NCBI RefSeq assembly: GCF_014646275.1
Contig: NZ_BMND01000033.1
Coordinates: 1-64,000, forward strand
Source of the DNA: Streptomyces kronopolitis
GTDB taxonomy: Bacteria; Actinomycetota; Actinomycetes; Streptomycetales; Streptomycetaceae
Direction of reading: 5' to 3'
DNA length: 64,000 nucleotides
In this document: positions 1-7,645 of the stretch, one piece after another
How the letters are laid out: the number at the start of each line of letters is the position of its first letter
Numbering within the stretch: position 1 is the first letter of the stretch
Made by a program: the position numbers and the translations under genes
The notes under the pieces: generated by a model
Seen by the model: only the letters and a program-made list of their open reading frames with translations
The model's database searches: none
Told to the model about the DNA's origin: nothing

Positions 1-47
1 AGCCGGAGCGGCTCCGCGCCGGCCCCGCCCGCCGCCCGCCGGCTCAT
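1..47 (-). CDS. Start of a further gene of the cobalamin operon (partial)
   Basis: The minus-strand ATG at 45-47 overlaps the TGA stop of cobB (ATGA), and an open frame runs to the window edge. Only about 15 residues are visible (MSRRAAGGAGAEPLR), too few to recognise. The overlap suggests translational coupling, so the gene is probably another cobalamin gene. Its identity is unknown. Confidence 0.5.
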   Translation of the reverse strand, partial: MSRRAAGGAGAEPLR

Positions 48-1435
48 CCCCGGCCCGCGGCGACCCGCGCCGCGCCCGCCACTAGCCGCCCGGCCAGCGC
101 CGGTTCGGCGGCCCAGTGCACATGCAGATACGAGGCGTGCACCCCGCCGGTCACGAAGCCCTCCACCCGGCGTTCCGGATGGGTCAGACCCCACGCGGGG
201 TCCGCGCCCGCCCCCGGCTCCAGCACCGTGCGGTGGAACTCGTGGCCCCGCACCCGGGTCCCGGCCGCGGCCAGCGCGTTGTCCCGCAGCGCCACCGCCT
301 CGCGGTAGCCGAGGGTGAGCCGCTCGGTCATCCGGGCCTCGGCGGGCAGCACCCCGCACATCGGCTTCCCGTCGATCGACCGGGACAGGTAGAGCAGCCC
401 GGCGCACTCGGCGGAGACCGGCGCCCCCGAGGCGGCCAGGTCGGCCACCGCCGCGCGCAGCGGCGCGTTCGCCGACAGATCCGGCGCGTAGACCTCGGGG
501 AACCCGCCGCCGATCACCAGCCCCCGGGTGCCGGGCGGCAGCCGCTCGTCGCGCAGCGGGTCGAAGGGCACCACGTCGGCGCCCGCGACGGCCAGCAGCT
601 CGGCGTGCTCGGCGTAGGAGAAGGTGAACGCGGGGCCGCCGGCGACCGCGATCAGCGGCCTGACGGAGGGAGCGGCCGTCTCCGTCGTGGGCGCCAGCTC
701 CGCCGCCGGATCCCACGGCGCGTCCGGCAGCTCCGGCACGCTGTGCGCCAGCGCCAGCAGCGCCTGCAGATCGCAGCCCTCGCGGATCCGCGCGGCGAGC
801 TCGCCCACCGACTCCACCGCCTCGGCCCGCCGTTCGGCGACCGGCACCAGCCCCAGATGCCGGGAGGGCGTGCCGGCCCGCCCGTCGCGGCGCAGCGCGC
901 CGAGCACCGGCACCCCCGAGGAGTCCATCGCCTCGCGCAGCAGCTGCTCGTGGCGGTCCGAGCCGACCTTGTTGAGGATCACCCCGGCCAGCCGCACCTC
1001 CGGGTCCCACGAGGCGAAGCCGTGCACCAGCGCGGCCACCGACCGGGACTGCGAGGAGGCGTCCACCACCAGCACCACCGGCGCCCGCAGCAGCTTGGCG
1101 ACCTGCGCCGTCGAGGACAGCTCGCCCCGGTCCGAGGCCCCGTCGAACAGCCCCATCACGCCCTCGACCAGGGCCAGATCCGCGCCCGCCGCGCCGTGCA
1201 GGAACAGCGGCGCGATCCGGTCCGTGCCGCACAGGAAGGCGTCCAGATTGCGGCCGGGCCGGCCGGTGGCCAGGGAGTGGTAGCCCGGATCGATGTAGTC
1301 GGGGCCCACCTTGTGCGGCGAGACCGTGAGCCCGGCCTCGGTGAACGCCGCCATCAGCCCCGTCGCCACGGTCGTCTTCCCCGCGCCCGACGACGGCGCG
1401 GCGATCACCAGCCGGGGGATCGCGCCGCCGCTCAT
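44..1435 (-). CDS. cobB: Cobyrinate a,c-diamide synthase
   Basis: This cytosolic enzyme amidates the a and c side chains of (hydrogeno)cobyrinic acid using glutamine and ATP. The 463-residue protein has the family's two parts. An N-terminal P-loop domain carries APSSGAGKTT at about residues 14-22. A C-terminal class I glutamine amidotransferase domain has the nucleophile Cys in SAECAGLL near residue 345 and a His in GVHASYLHVHW near the end. Length is normal for the family. The start is the ATG at 1433-1435, 25 bases after the cobO stop. It is the fifth recognised gene of the riboswitch-led operon. Whether the substrate is the hydrogeno form (aerobic route) cannot be read from the sequence, though a Streptomyces host favours it. 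Confidence 0.95.
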   Translation of the reverse strand: MSGGAIPRLVIAAPSSGAGKTTVATGLMAAFTEAGLTVSPHKVGPDYIDPGYHSLATGRPGRNLDAFLCGTDRIAPLFLHGAAGADLALVEGVMGLFDGASDRGELSSTAQVAKLLRAPVVLVVDASSQSRSVAALVHGFASWDPEVRLAGVILNKVGSDRHEQLLREAMDSSGVPVLGALRRDGRAGTPSRHLGLVPVAERRAEAVESVGELAARIREGCDLQALLALAHSVPELPDAPWDPAAELAPTTETAAPSVRPLIAVAGGPAFTFSYAEHAELLAVAGADVVPFDPLRDERLPPGTRGLVIGGGFPEVYAPDLSANAPLRAAVADLAASGAPVSAECAGLLYLSRSIDGKPMCGVLPAEARMTERLTLGYREAVALRDNALAAAGTRVRGHEFHRTVLEPGAGADPAWGLTHPERRVEGFVTGGVHASYLHVHWAAEPALAGRLVAGAARVAAGRG

Positions 1436-1460
1436 GCCGTACGCACCCGGTGCGCCCAGG

Positions 1461-2057
1461 TCACCATTCGATGCCCCGCTGGCCCTTCTGGCCCGCGTCC
1501 ATCGGGTGCTTGACCTTCGTCATGTCCGTCACCAGGTCGGCGAAGTCCAGCAGCGCCTCGGGGGCGCCGCGCCCGGTGATGACGACATGCTGCGTGCCGG
1601 GGCGGTCGCGCAGCGCGGAGACCACCTCGTCGGTGTCGATCCAGCCCCACTTCAGCGGGTAGGCGAACTCGTCGAGCACCAGCAGCTTGTAGGTCTCCGC
1701 GGCGAGATCCCGCTTGACCTGCTCCCAGCCCTCGCGCGCCGCGTCCTCACTGGAGGCGATGTCACGCTGCACCCACGACCAGCCCTCGCCCATCTTGTGC
1801 CAGGCGACGGTGCCGCCCTCGCCGGACTCCCCGAGCACCTTCAGCGCCCGCTCCTCGCCGACCTTCCACTTCGCCGACTTCACGAACTGGAACACCCCGA
1901 CCGGCCAGCCCTGGTTCCAGGCGCGCAGCGCCAGCCCGAAGGCGGCGGTGGACTTGCCCTTGCCCTGGCCGGTGTGGACGAACACCAGCGGGCGGTTGCG
2001 GCGCTGGCGGGTGGTGAGCCCGTCGTCGGGAACGACGGACGGCTGTCCCTGCGGCAT
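1461..2057 (-). CDS. cobO: Cob(I)yrinic acid a,c-diamide adenosyltransferase
   Basis: The enzyme transfers the 5'-deoxyadenosyl group of ATP to reduced corrinoid, forming the Co-C bond. The 198-residue protein is of the CobA/CobO type: P-loop GQGKGKST at about residues 30-37, the family's WVQRDIAS-like central segment, a LLVLDEFAYPLKWGW motif and the C-terminal VTDMTKVKHPMDAG block. Its ATG overlaps the TAA of the upstream chelatase gene (TAATG), so translation is likely coupled. It sits between the chelatase and cobB, matching pathway order. Confidence 0.96.
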   Translation of the reverse strand: MPQGQPSVVPDDGLTTRQRRNRPLVFVHTGQGKGKSTAAFGLALRAWNQGWPVGVFQFVKSAKWKVGEERALKVLGESGEGGTVAWHKMGEGWSWVQRDIASSEDAAREGWEQVKRDLAAETYKLLVLDEFAYPLKWGWIDTDEVVSALRDRPGTQHVVITGRGAPEALLDFADLVTDMTKVKHPMDAGQKGQRGIEW

Positions 2058-4177
2058 TACGCTGCCTTCCTGTTGCCTTGCACGGTCCGTACGAGCGCGG
2101 AGACGCTGTCCGCGCGCAGTTCGTCGAGGGTGATGGCGGTGCCCTGCAGCTCACGGGCCAGCTCGCCGGCGAGCCCCAGCCGCACCGGCCCCGCCTCGCA
2201 GTCCACGACCACCGAGGCGGTGCCCGCACCGGCCAGCAGCCGGGCCGCGCGGGCGGCCCGCACCACCGGCTCGGGGCCGCCGGTCGCCCGCCCGTCGGTG
2301 ACGACCACCACCAGCGGCCGCCGCGAGGCATCGCGCATCCGCTCCACCCGCAGCACCTCGTGGGCCCGCAGCAGCCCCTCCGACAGCGGCGTACGGCCGC
2401 CCGTCGGCAACTGCTCCAGCCGCGCCGCACCCGCCTCGACCGAGGAGGTCGGCGGCAGCGCCAGCTCGGCGCCGGTGCCCCGGAAGGTGATCATGCCGAT
2501 CTTGTCGCGCCGCTGATAGGCGTCGAGCAGCAGCGAGAGCACCGCGCCCTTGACGGCGCTCATCCGCTTGCGGGCCGCCATCGACCCGGAGGCGTCGACG
2601 ACGAACAGGACCAGATTGCCCTCCCGCCCCTCGCGCACCGCCTCGCGCAGATCGTCCCGGCGCACCACCAGCCCCGGCCCGCTGCGGCCGCGCACCCGCT
2701 GGTGCGGCGCCGCGGCCTGCACGGTCGCGGCCAGATGCAGCTTGCCCAGGGCGCCGTGCGGGCGCCGGGCGCCGGTGGTGCGGCCGTGCGCGGTGCGCGC
2801 CCGCGAGCGGCGGCCGTCCGCGCCCTCGCCCAGCCCCGGCACGTCCAGCCGCCGGGTGCGGAACGGCTCGGTGGCGCCGACCGCGGCCGCCTCGCCGCCC
2901 GCGCCCGGCGCGTCCTGCCCGGCCGGCTCCTGCGGCTGCCCGGCCTCCCCGTCCTGCCCGGGGGCCGCGGGCTCTTCCTTGGGGGCCTCCCGCTCCTGCT
3001 GGTGGGGGAGTTCGGGGGCCGCGGCCGAGCCGTCCGGGCCGCCGTCCTGCGGCGGGCACCCGCCGCCGTCCGGGCCGCCGCCCCCGGGGCCGTCTTCCGG
3101 ACCCTCCGGCTCCGGGTCCGGGTCGTCGTCGCCGCCCGGGTCCTGGTCCGCCCCGAACTCCTCCAGGGTGCGGTCCAGTTTGTCCTCGTCCAGGCCCGGC
3201 GCGTCGAACGGGTTGCGGCGCCGGCGGTGCGGCAGCGCCAGCAGCGCGGCCTGCCGGACGTCCTCCTCCGCGACCTCGGTCCGCCCCGCCCACGCGGCCA
3301 GCGCGGTGGCGGTGCGCGCCATCACGATGTCCGCGCGCATCCCGTCCACCTCGAACGCGGCGCAGGTCGCGGCGATCTGCCGCAGCGCCGCGTCCCCCAG
3401 CGCCACGTCCGGCAGCAGCGCGCGCGCCGCGGCGATCCGCCGCCGCAGCGCGTCCTCCTCGTCCGCCCAGCGCGCCGCGAAACCGGCCGGATCGGCGTCG
3501 TAGGCCAGCCGGCGCCGCACCACCTCCACCCGCAGGCCGGGCTCACGGGAGGCGGCGACCTCGACGGTGAGGCCGAACCGGTCCAGCAACTGCGGCCGCA
3601 GCTCGCCCTCTTCGGGGTTCATCGTCCCGACCAGCAGGAAGCGCGCCGCGTGGCGGACCGAGACGCCCTCGCGCTCCACGTACGAGGCACCCATGGCGGC
3701 CGCGTCCAGCAGCAGGTCCACCAGGTGGTCGTGGAGCAGGTTGACCTCGTCGACGTAGAGGATGCCGCGGTGCGCGTCCGCCAGCAGACCCGGCTCGAAG
3801 GCCTTCACGCCCTCCGACAGGGCCCGCTCGATGTCCAGCGCGCCGACCAGCCGGTCCTCGGAGGCGCCGACGGGCAGTTCGACCATCCGCGTGGGGCGCT
3901 CCTCGGCGCCGCCCGTGCCGTGCGGACCGTCGGGGCAGCCGGGGTCGGGCGCGGCCGGGGCGCAGGCGAACCGGCAGCCGGCGACCACGTCCACGGCCGG
4001 CATCAGCGCCGACAGCGCCCGTACCGCGGTGCTCTTGGCGGTGCCCTTCTCGCCGCGGACCAGCACACCGCCGACCGCGGGGCTCACCGCGTTCAGCAGC
4101 AGTGCCAGCCGCAGGTCGTCCATGCCCACCACCGCGGTGAAGGGGTACTGCGGGGTCGTGTCGTGCGGGGTTGTCAT
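2057..4177 (-). CDS. Fused ChlI/ChlD-type cobaltochelatase ATPase subunit
   Basis: This 706-residue protein joins a MoxR/ChlI-like AAA+ ATPase to a ChlD-like von Willebrand A domain. The first 330 residues hold Walker A GEKGTAKST (about 43-51), ILYVDEVNLL as Walker B and an LLDRFGL sensor region. A middle tract of about 150 residues is rich in Asp, Glu, Pro, Gly and Gln. The C-terminal 200 residues contain a MIDAS motif, VVDASGSM. Such proteins power metal insertion by a large CobN/ChlH-type subunit, here presumably cobalt into the corrin ring. No cobN gene lies next to it: the upstream gene is cobQ, 55 bases away. The partner must be elsewhere. Magnesium chelatase is the alternative name given to such proteins, but the setting argues for cobalt. 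Confidence 0.9.
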   Translation of the reverse strand: MTTPHDTTPQYPFTAVVGMDDLRLALLLNAVSPAVGGVLVRGEKGTAKSTAVRALSALMPAVDVVAGCRFACAPAAPDPGCPDGPHGTGGAEERPTRMVELPVGASEDRLVGALDIERALSEGVKAFEPGLLADAHRGILYVDEVNLLHDHLVDLLLDAAAMGASYVEREGVSVRHAARFLLVGTMNPEEGELRPQLLDRFGLTVEVAASREPGLRVEVVRRRLAYDADPAGFAARWADEEDALRRRIAAARALLPDVALGDAALRQIAATCAAFEVDGMRADIVMARTATALAAWAGRTEVAEEDVRQAALLALPHRRRRNPFDAPGLDEDKLDRTLEEFGADQDPGGDDDPDPEPEGPEDGPGGGGPDGGGCPPQDGGPDGSAAAPELPHQQEREAPKEEPAAPGQDGEAGQPQEPAGQDAPGAGGEAAAVGATEPFRTRRLDVPGLGEGADGRRSRARTAHGRTTGARRPHGALGKLHLAATVQAAAPHQRVRGRSGPGLVVRRDDLREAVREGREGNLVLFVVDASGSMAARKRMSAVKGAVLSLLLDAYQRRDKIGMITFRGTGAELALPPTSSVEAGAARLEQLPTGGRTPLSEGLLRAHEVLRVERMRDASRRPLVVVVTDGRATGGPEPVVRAARAARLLAGAGTASVVVDCEAGPVRLGLAGELARELQGTAITLDELRADSVSALVRTVQGNRKAA

Positions 4178-4232
4178 GCTGTGTCGTCCTCCACGTCGCC
4201 GTCGGGCTCCGGATTCGTCGCTCGGGTACCCC

Positions 4233-5840
4233 TCATGGCGCCCCGGGAGGCACGAACGGCAGCCCGTCCGGTACCCCCTTCTCGATCAGCCGCAACAGGG
4301 CGGCCGTGTCCGCGTGCTCCTCGATCAGATCGCCCAGCCGGTCCAACTGCTCCTCGCGCAGGGCGGCGAAGCAGGTGTCCGGGGCGGGCACGAACGCCCG
4401 GCCGGCGTCCGCGGCGACCCGCCGCAGCAGGGCCCGGCGGAAGCCGTCGCTCTCCAGGCAGCCGTGCCAGTGCGTGCCCCACACCGAGCCGGACCGGCAG
4501 CCGTCCAGGGCGCGCCCCTGCCCGTCGGCGACGAACGCCTCGTCGCCGCCGGTCACCTCGGCGACCCCGTGGTGGATCTCGTAGCCCTCCACCGGCTCGC
4601 CCAGCGCCCTGCCGGACGGCCGCGCCAGGGTCTTCTCCACCGCGAACCGCACCCGCACCGGCAGCAGCCCCAGGCCCTTGACGGTGCCGGCCTTCGACTC
4701 GACGTCGTCCTCGATGAGTTCGCCCAGCATCTGGTAGCCGCCGCAGATGCCCAGCACCGGCCGGCCCTCGGCGGCCCGACGCGCGAGCGCGTCCGCCAGC
4801 CCCCGGGCGCGCAGCCACTCCAGGGCCCGGACCGTGCCCCGGGTCCCCGGCAGCACCACCAGGTCCGCGTCGGCCAGCTCCTCGGCCCGGTCCACGAACC
4901 GCACCACCACGCCCGGCTCCGCCGCCAGCGCGTCCACGTCCGTGAAGTTCGACATCAGCGGCACGGCGCACACCGCCACCCGCAGCACCTCACGGCCGTG
5001 CGGCGCGGACACCGCGCTCTCGCGCACCGCGCCGCGCAGCGACACCCGCAGCCCGTCCTCCTCGTCGATGCCCAGGCCGTGCGCGAAGGGCAGCACGCCC
5101 AGCGTCCGCCGCCCGGTGAGGCCGCGCAGCATTTCCAAGCCCGGCTCCAGCAGCGTCACATCGCCCCGGAACTTGTTGACGAGGTACCCCGCGACCAGGG
5201 CCTGGTCCTCCTGGGACAGCAGCGCCGTGGTGCCGAAGAAGGAGGCGAAGACCCCGCCGCGGTCGATGTCGCCGACCACCACCACCGGGATCCGGGCGGC
5301 CCGCGCCAGGCCCATGTTGACGATGTCGGTGCGCCGCAGATTGATCTCCGCGGGGCTGCCGGCGCCCTCGCAGATCACCGCGTCATGGGTACGCCGCAGC
5401 TCCGCCAGGCAGTCGGTGACCGTGCCGAGCAACTGCTCCCGGCGGCCCGCGTACAGCGTGTTCCCGGCGGACGGCTCCCCGGCCCGTCCGAAATAGCCCC
5501 GCGCGCTCAGCTCACCCACCGGCTTGCCCAGCAGCACCACCTGGCTGCTGCGGTCGCTGCCCGGCTTGAGCAGCACCGGGTTCATCAGCGCGGTCGGCTC
5601 CACCCGCGCCGCGGCGGCCTGCATCGCCTGGGCCCGCCCGATCTCCGCGCCCTCGCGCGTGACGAACGAATTCAGCGACATGTTCTGCGCCTTGAACGGC
5701 GCCACCCGCACGCCCTGGCGGGCCAGCCAGCGGCAGATCCCCGCCGTCACCACGCTCTTGCCGGCGTCGGACGTCGTCCCGGCCACCAACAGGCCACCGC
5801 CGACCGCCCCGCCGGACGCCTTCTGCTGCCCGTACGTCAC
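4233..5840 (-). CDS. cobQ: Cobyric acid synthase (glutamine-hydrolysing)
   Basis: The enzyme amidates the b, d, e and g side chains of adenosylcobyrinic acid a,c-diamide. I place the start at the GTG of 5838-5840 (VTYGQQK), preceded by GAGGA about 6 bases upstream, giving 535 residues; longer frames upstream overlap cobD and lack family similarity. The N-terminal P-loop reads GTTSDAGKSVV. The C-terminal amidotransferase domain has the nucleophile Cys in LGICGGYQML and the catalytic His in VWGTHWHG. It lies 58 bases after cobD and 55 bases before the chelatase gene. Confidence 0.95.
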   Translation of the reverse strand: MTYGQQKASGGAVGGGLLVAGTTSDAGKSVVTAGICRWLARQGVRVAPFKAQNMSLNSFVTREGAEIGRAQAMQAAAARVEPTALMNPVLLKPGSDRSSQVVLLGKPVGELSARGYFGRAGEPSAGNTLYAGRREQLLGTVTDCLAELRRTHDAVICEGAGSPAEINLRRTDIVNMGLARAARIPVVVVGDIDRGGVFASFFGTTALLSQEDQALVAGYLVNKFRGDVTLLEPGLEMLRGLTGRRTLGVLPFAHGLGIDEEDGLRVSLRGAVRESAVSAPHGREVLRVAVCAVPLMSNFTDVDALAAEPGVVVRFVDRAEELADADLVVLPGTRGTVRALEWLRARGLADALARRAAEGRPVLGICGGYQMLGELIEDDVESKAGTVKGLGLLPVRVRFAVEKTLARPSGRALGEPVEGYEIHHGVAEVTGGDEAFVADGQGRALDGCRSGSVWGTHWHGCLESDGFRRALLRRVAADAGRAFVPAPDTCFAALREEQLDRLGDLIEEHADTAALLRLIEKGVPDGLPFVPPGAP

Positions 5841-5898
5841 CGGATCCTCCTCGTGTGCCGGCCCCCGCGCCGCCCCTCCGGCGGACACACCACGGCCC

Positions 5899-6894
5899 TC
5901 ATCCCTGCCCCGCCGCACGCCGCCGCACCGCCGCCCGCACCACCGCGCCGGCCGCCGGCCGCGCCGTGAGCGTCGCCGCCAGCGCCAGCACACCCACCCG
6001 GCGCGAGAGCCGCACGGCCCGTTCGATGTCGGCCACCGCCACCGGCCGCGCCCCGCCGTTGAGCACCGGACGGTGCTCCACCCGCCCGCCGTACGCCAGC
6101 GTGCCGCCCAGCCGCACGCCCAGCGCGCCCGCGAACGACGCCTCCACCGGGCCCGCGTTGGGGCTCGGGTGCGCGCCGCCGTCCGCCCGCCAGGCCCGCA
6201 GCGCACCGCGCCGACCGGGGCCGGTGAGGACGGTGAGGGTGGCGGTCAGCCGGGAGCCGGGCCAGCCGGCGAGATCGTCGAGCCGGGCCGACGCCCAGCC
6301 GAACCGGCGATACCGGGGCGACTTGTGCCCCACCATCGCGTCCAGGGTGTTCACCGCCCGGAACGCCACCAGTCCGGGCACTCCGCCCACCGCACCCCAG
6401 ACCAGGGCACCGACCACCGCGTCCGAGGTGTTCTCGGCCACCGACTCCACCACCGCACGGGCCATCTGCGGCCCGTCCAGGGCCTGCGGATCGCGCCCGC
6501 ACAGATGAGGCAACCGCTCCCGCGCCACGTCCAGATCGCCCGCCGCCAGCGCGCCGCCGACGGCCCGCGCCTCCCGGCCGAGCGAGGTGCCGCCCAGCAC
6601 CGCCCAGACCGTCGCCGCGGTCAGCGCGATCCGGGCACCGCCTCGCAACGGGGCCGGGACGGAGGTGCGCAGGGCCCGCTGCGCCAGCGCGGCACCGGCG
6701 GCGGCACCGCCCGCGCACAGCACGGCGTGGGCCGTTCCCCATCCGCGGTGGTCGCGCCACAGCCGGCGTTCGACGGCGGCCGCGGCCCGGCCGAAGGCGG
6801 CCACCGGATGGCCGCGCCGGGGATCGGCCGCGATCAGGTCGCCGAGGAAGCCGAGAGCCGCGCCGCACGCGTATCCCGCGTGTTCGCCGCGCAC
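5899..6894 (-). CDS. cobD: Adenosylcobinamide-phosphate synthase (CobD/CbiB)
   Basis: This integral membrane enzyme joins cobyric acid to aminopropanol (phosphate). The protein has 331 residues, typical for the family, with hydrophobic segments and conserved motifs such as DPRRGHPVAAFG near residue 25, DGPQMARAVVESVAENTSD near 140, and SPNAGPVEASFAGAL near 240. The GTG at 6892-6894 is the first start after an in-frame TAG and has no clear ribosome binding site. It begins 4 bases after the stop of a 25-codon ORF that does have one, so expression may depend on coupling to that ORF. It is the first long gene after the B12 riboswitch. Confidence 0.94.
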   Translation of the reverse strand: MRGEHAGYACGAALGFLGDLIAADPRRGHPVAAFGRAAAAVERRLWRDHRGWGTAHAVLCAGGAAAGAALAQRALRTSVPAPLRGGARIALTAATVWAVLGGTSLGREARAVGGALAAGDLDVARERLPHLCGRDPQALDGPQMARAVVESVAENTSDAVVGALVWGAVGGVPGLVAFRAVNTLDAMVGHKSPRYRRFGWASARLDDLAGWPGSRLTATLTVLTGPGRRGALRAWRADGGAHPSPNAGPVEASFAGALGVRLGGTLAYGGRVEHRPVLNGGARPVAVADIERAVRLSRRVGVLALAATLTARPAAGAVVRAAVRRRAAGQG

Positions 6895-6898
6895 CGGG

Positions 6899-6976
6899 TC
6901 ACACCGTCGCTACGGGGTGTCCACCAACGGGCTCTGCGGCAGCGGGCAGTGGCGATCTCGGCGGGCGGCCGGGCAT
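6899..6976 (-). CDS. 25-codon leader ORF between the B12 riboswitch and cobD
   Basis: An ATG at 6974-6976 is preceded by GAGG about 9 bases upstream. It opens a 25-residue frame starting MPGRPPRSPLPAAAE and ending PVATV. Its TGA (6899-6901) is 4 bases before the GTG of cobD. It follows the riboswitch in the same direction. The peptide has no recognisable domain. What is seen is the ribosome binding site and the spacing; a role in coupling translation of cobD to riboswitch-controlled initiation is inference. It could be fortuitous. Confidence 0.4.
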   Translation of the reverse strand: MPGRPPRSPLPAAAEPVGGHPVATV

Positions 6977-7017
6977 GGCGGTAGGTCCTCACTCAGGGTC
7001 CGCGCCCTGGCTCGACG

Positions 7018-7200
7018 TGACGGCGACATGAGTCTCCTGGCTCCCCGGATCGGCGGGTCCTCCGGCCTTCCCGCCCCGACGCGTCCGCCGTCCGGCGTGC
7101 GCGCGAGGGGCCGTGGCCTTCGCTGGAGAACCCTCCCCGGTGACAGTGGCGGGACCGCGCCGGATTCGCACCGGACTTCCTCAGCTGTCGCCGAATGGCC
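7018..7200 (-). promoter_or_regulatory. Cobalamin (AdoCbl) riboswitch controlling the cob operon
   Basis: Read on the minus strand, the segment has the core of a B12 riboswitch: GGAAGTCCGGTGCGAATCC, then GCGGTCCCGCCACTGT (forward 7141-7150 is the complement of GCCACTGTCA), and, about 100 bases further on, the B12 box AGCCAGGAGACTC followed by ATGTCGCC (forward 7022-7042). The order and spacing match the family. It lies 120-300 bases upstream of cobD in the same direction. It should switch off the operon when adenosylcobalamin is plentiful. The outer boundaries are approximate. Confidence 0.92.
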
Positions 7201-7294
7201 CGGGCAGTCCACCACGCCTCGCGAATGCCCGTCAACTCACCCTTGACCTGCGACGCCGCCCCGCGACGGGGGCCGGACGGCCGGGGCACCCACG

Positions 7295-7348
7295 GGAGAG
7301 GCGCCCGGCGGACGACGGCTGATGCCGTGCCCGCCGGACGCCTCTCCG
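7295..7348 (-). terminator. Strong hairpin after the phosphate transporter operon
   Basis: Arms 7295-7311 and 7332-7348 pair over 17 positions with one mismatch (GGAGAGGCG-CCCGGCGG type), with a 20-base loop. It lies just past the stop of the small membrane gene and before the riboswitch, the expected place for a terminator. No T-run follows, as is usual in high-GC actinomycetes. Confidence 0.6.
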
Positions 7349-7386
7349 GGTCCGTGACCGCTCTCGCGCCGCCGCTTCCGGCTGCG

Positions 7387-7623
7387 TCAGGCGGCGACGA
7401 TCAGATAGATGCCGTAGGCCACGGCCGCCGCGCACAGGGCGAAGGCGGTCACCGCTCCGGCCCGCGCACCCGCGCCCGGGGCGGCGACCGCGACCGCCGC
7501 ACCCTCCTGGGCCGGCTTGCGGGACGCCCCGACGATGCCGACGGTGAACAGGCCCACGATCCCGACCGTCACCACGAGGGTGACGCCGAAGACCTGGCCG
7601 AGAGCTGCCCAATCGATGGTCAT
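7387..7623 (-). CDS. Small membrane protein paired with the Pit transporter
   Basis: A 78-residue protein with two hydrophobic segments, at about residues 10-30 (FGVTLVVTVGIVGLFTVGIVG) and 55-77 near the C-terminus, joined by an Ala/Gly-rich polar stretch that begins with ASRKPAQEG. It starts 22 bases after the Pit stop, so the two are almost certainly cotranscribed. I know no biochemical function. The constant pairing with Pit that I recall from Streptomyces suggests an accessory or stabilising role in phosphate uptake, which is inference. Confidence 0.8.
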   Translation of the reverse strand: MTIDWAALGQVFGVTLVVTVGIVGLFTVGIVGASRKPAQEGAAVAVAAPGAGARAGAVTAFALCAAAVAYGIYLIVAA

Positions 7624-7645
7624 GAGGTTCCTTTGGTGATGACAG

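Noticed and set aside
6899..6976. Short Pro/Ala-rich ORF as a RiPP precursor
   Set aside because: No core-like composition or modifying enzyme nearby; a leader ORF for cobD is simpler.
6910..7289. Overlapping minus-strand frames across the B12 riboswitch
   Set aside because: They run through conserved riboswitch sequence in several frames and lack family motifs; only the short ORF with a ribosome binding site was kept.
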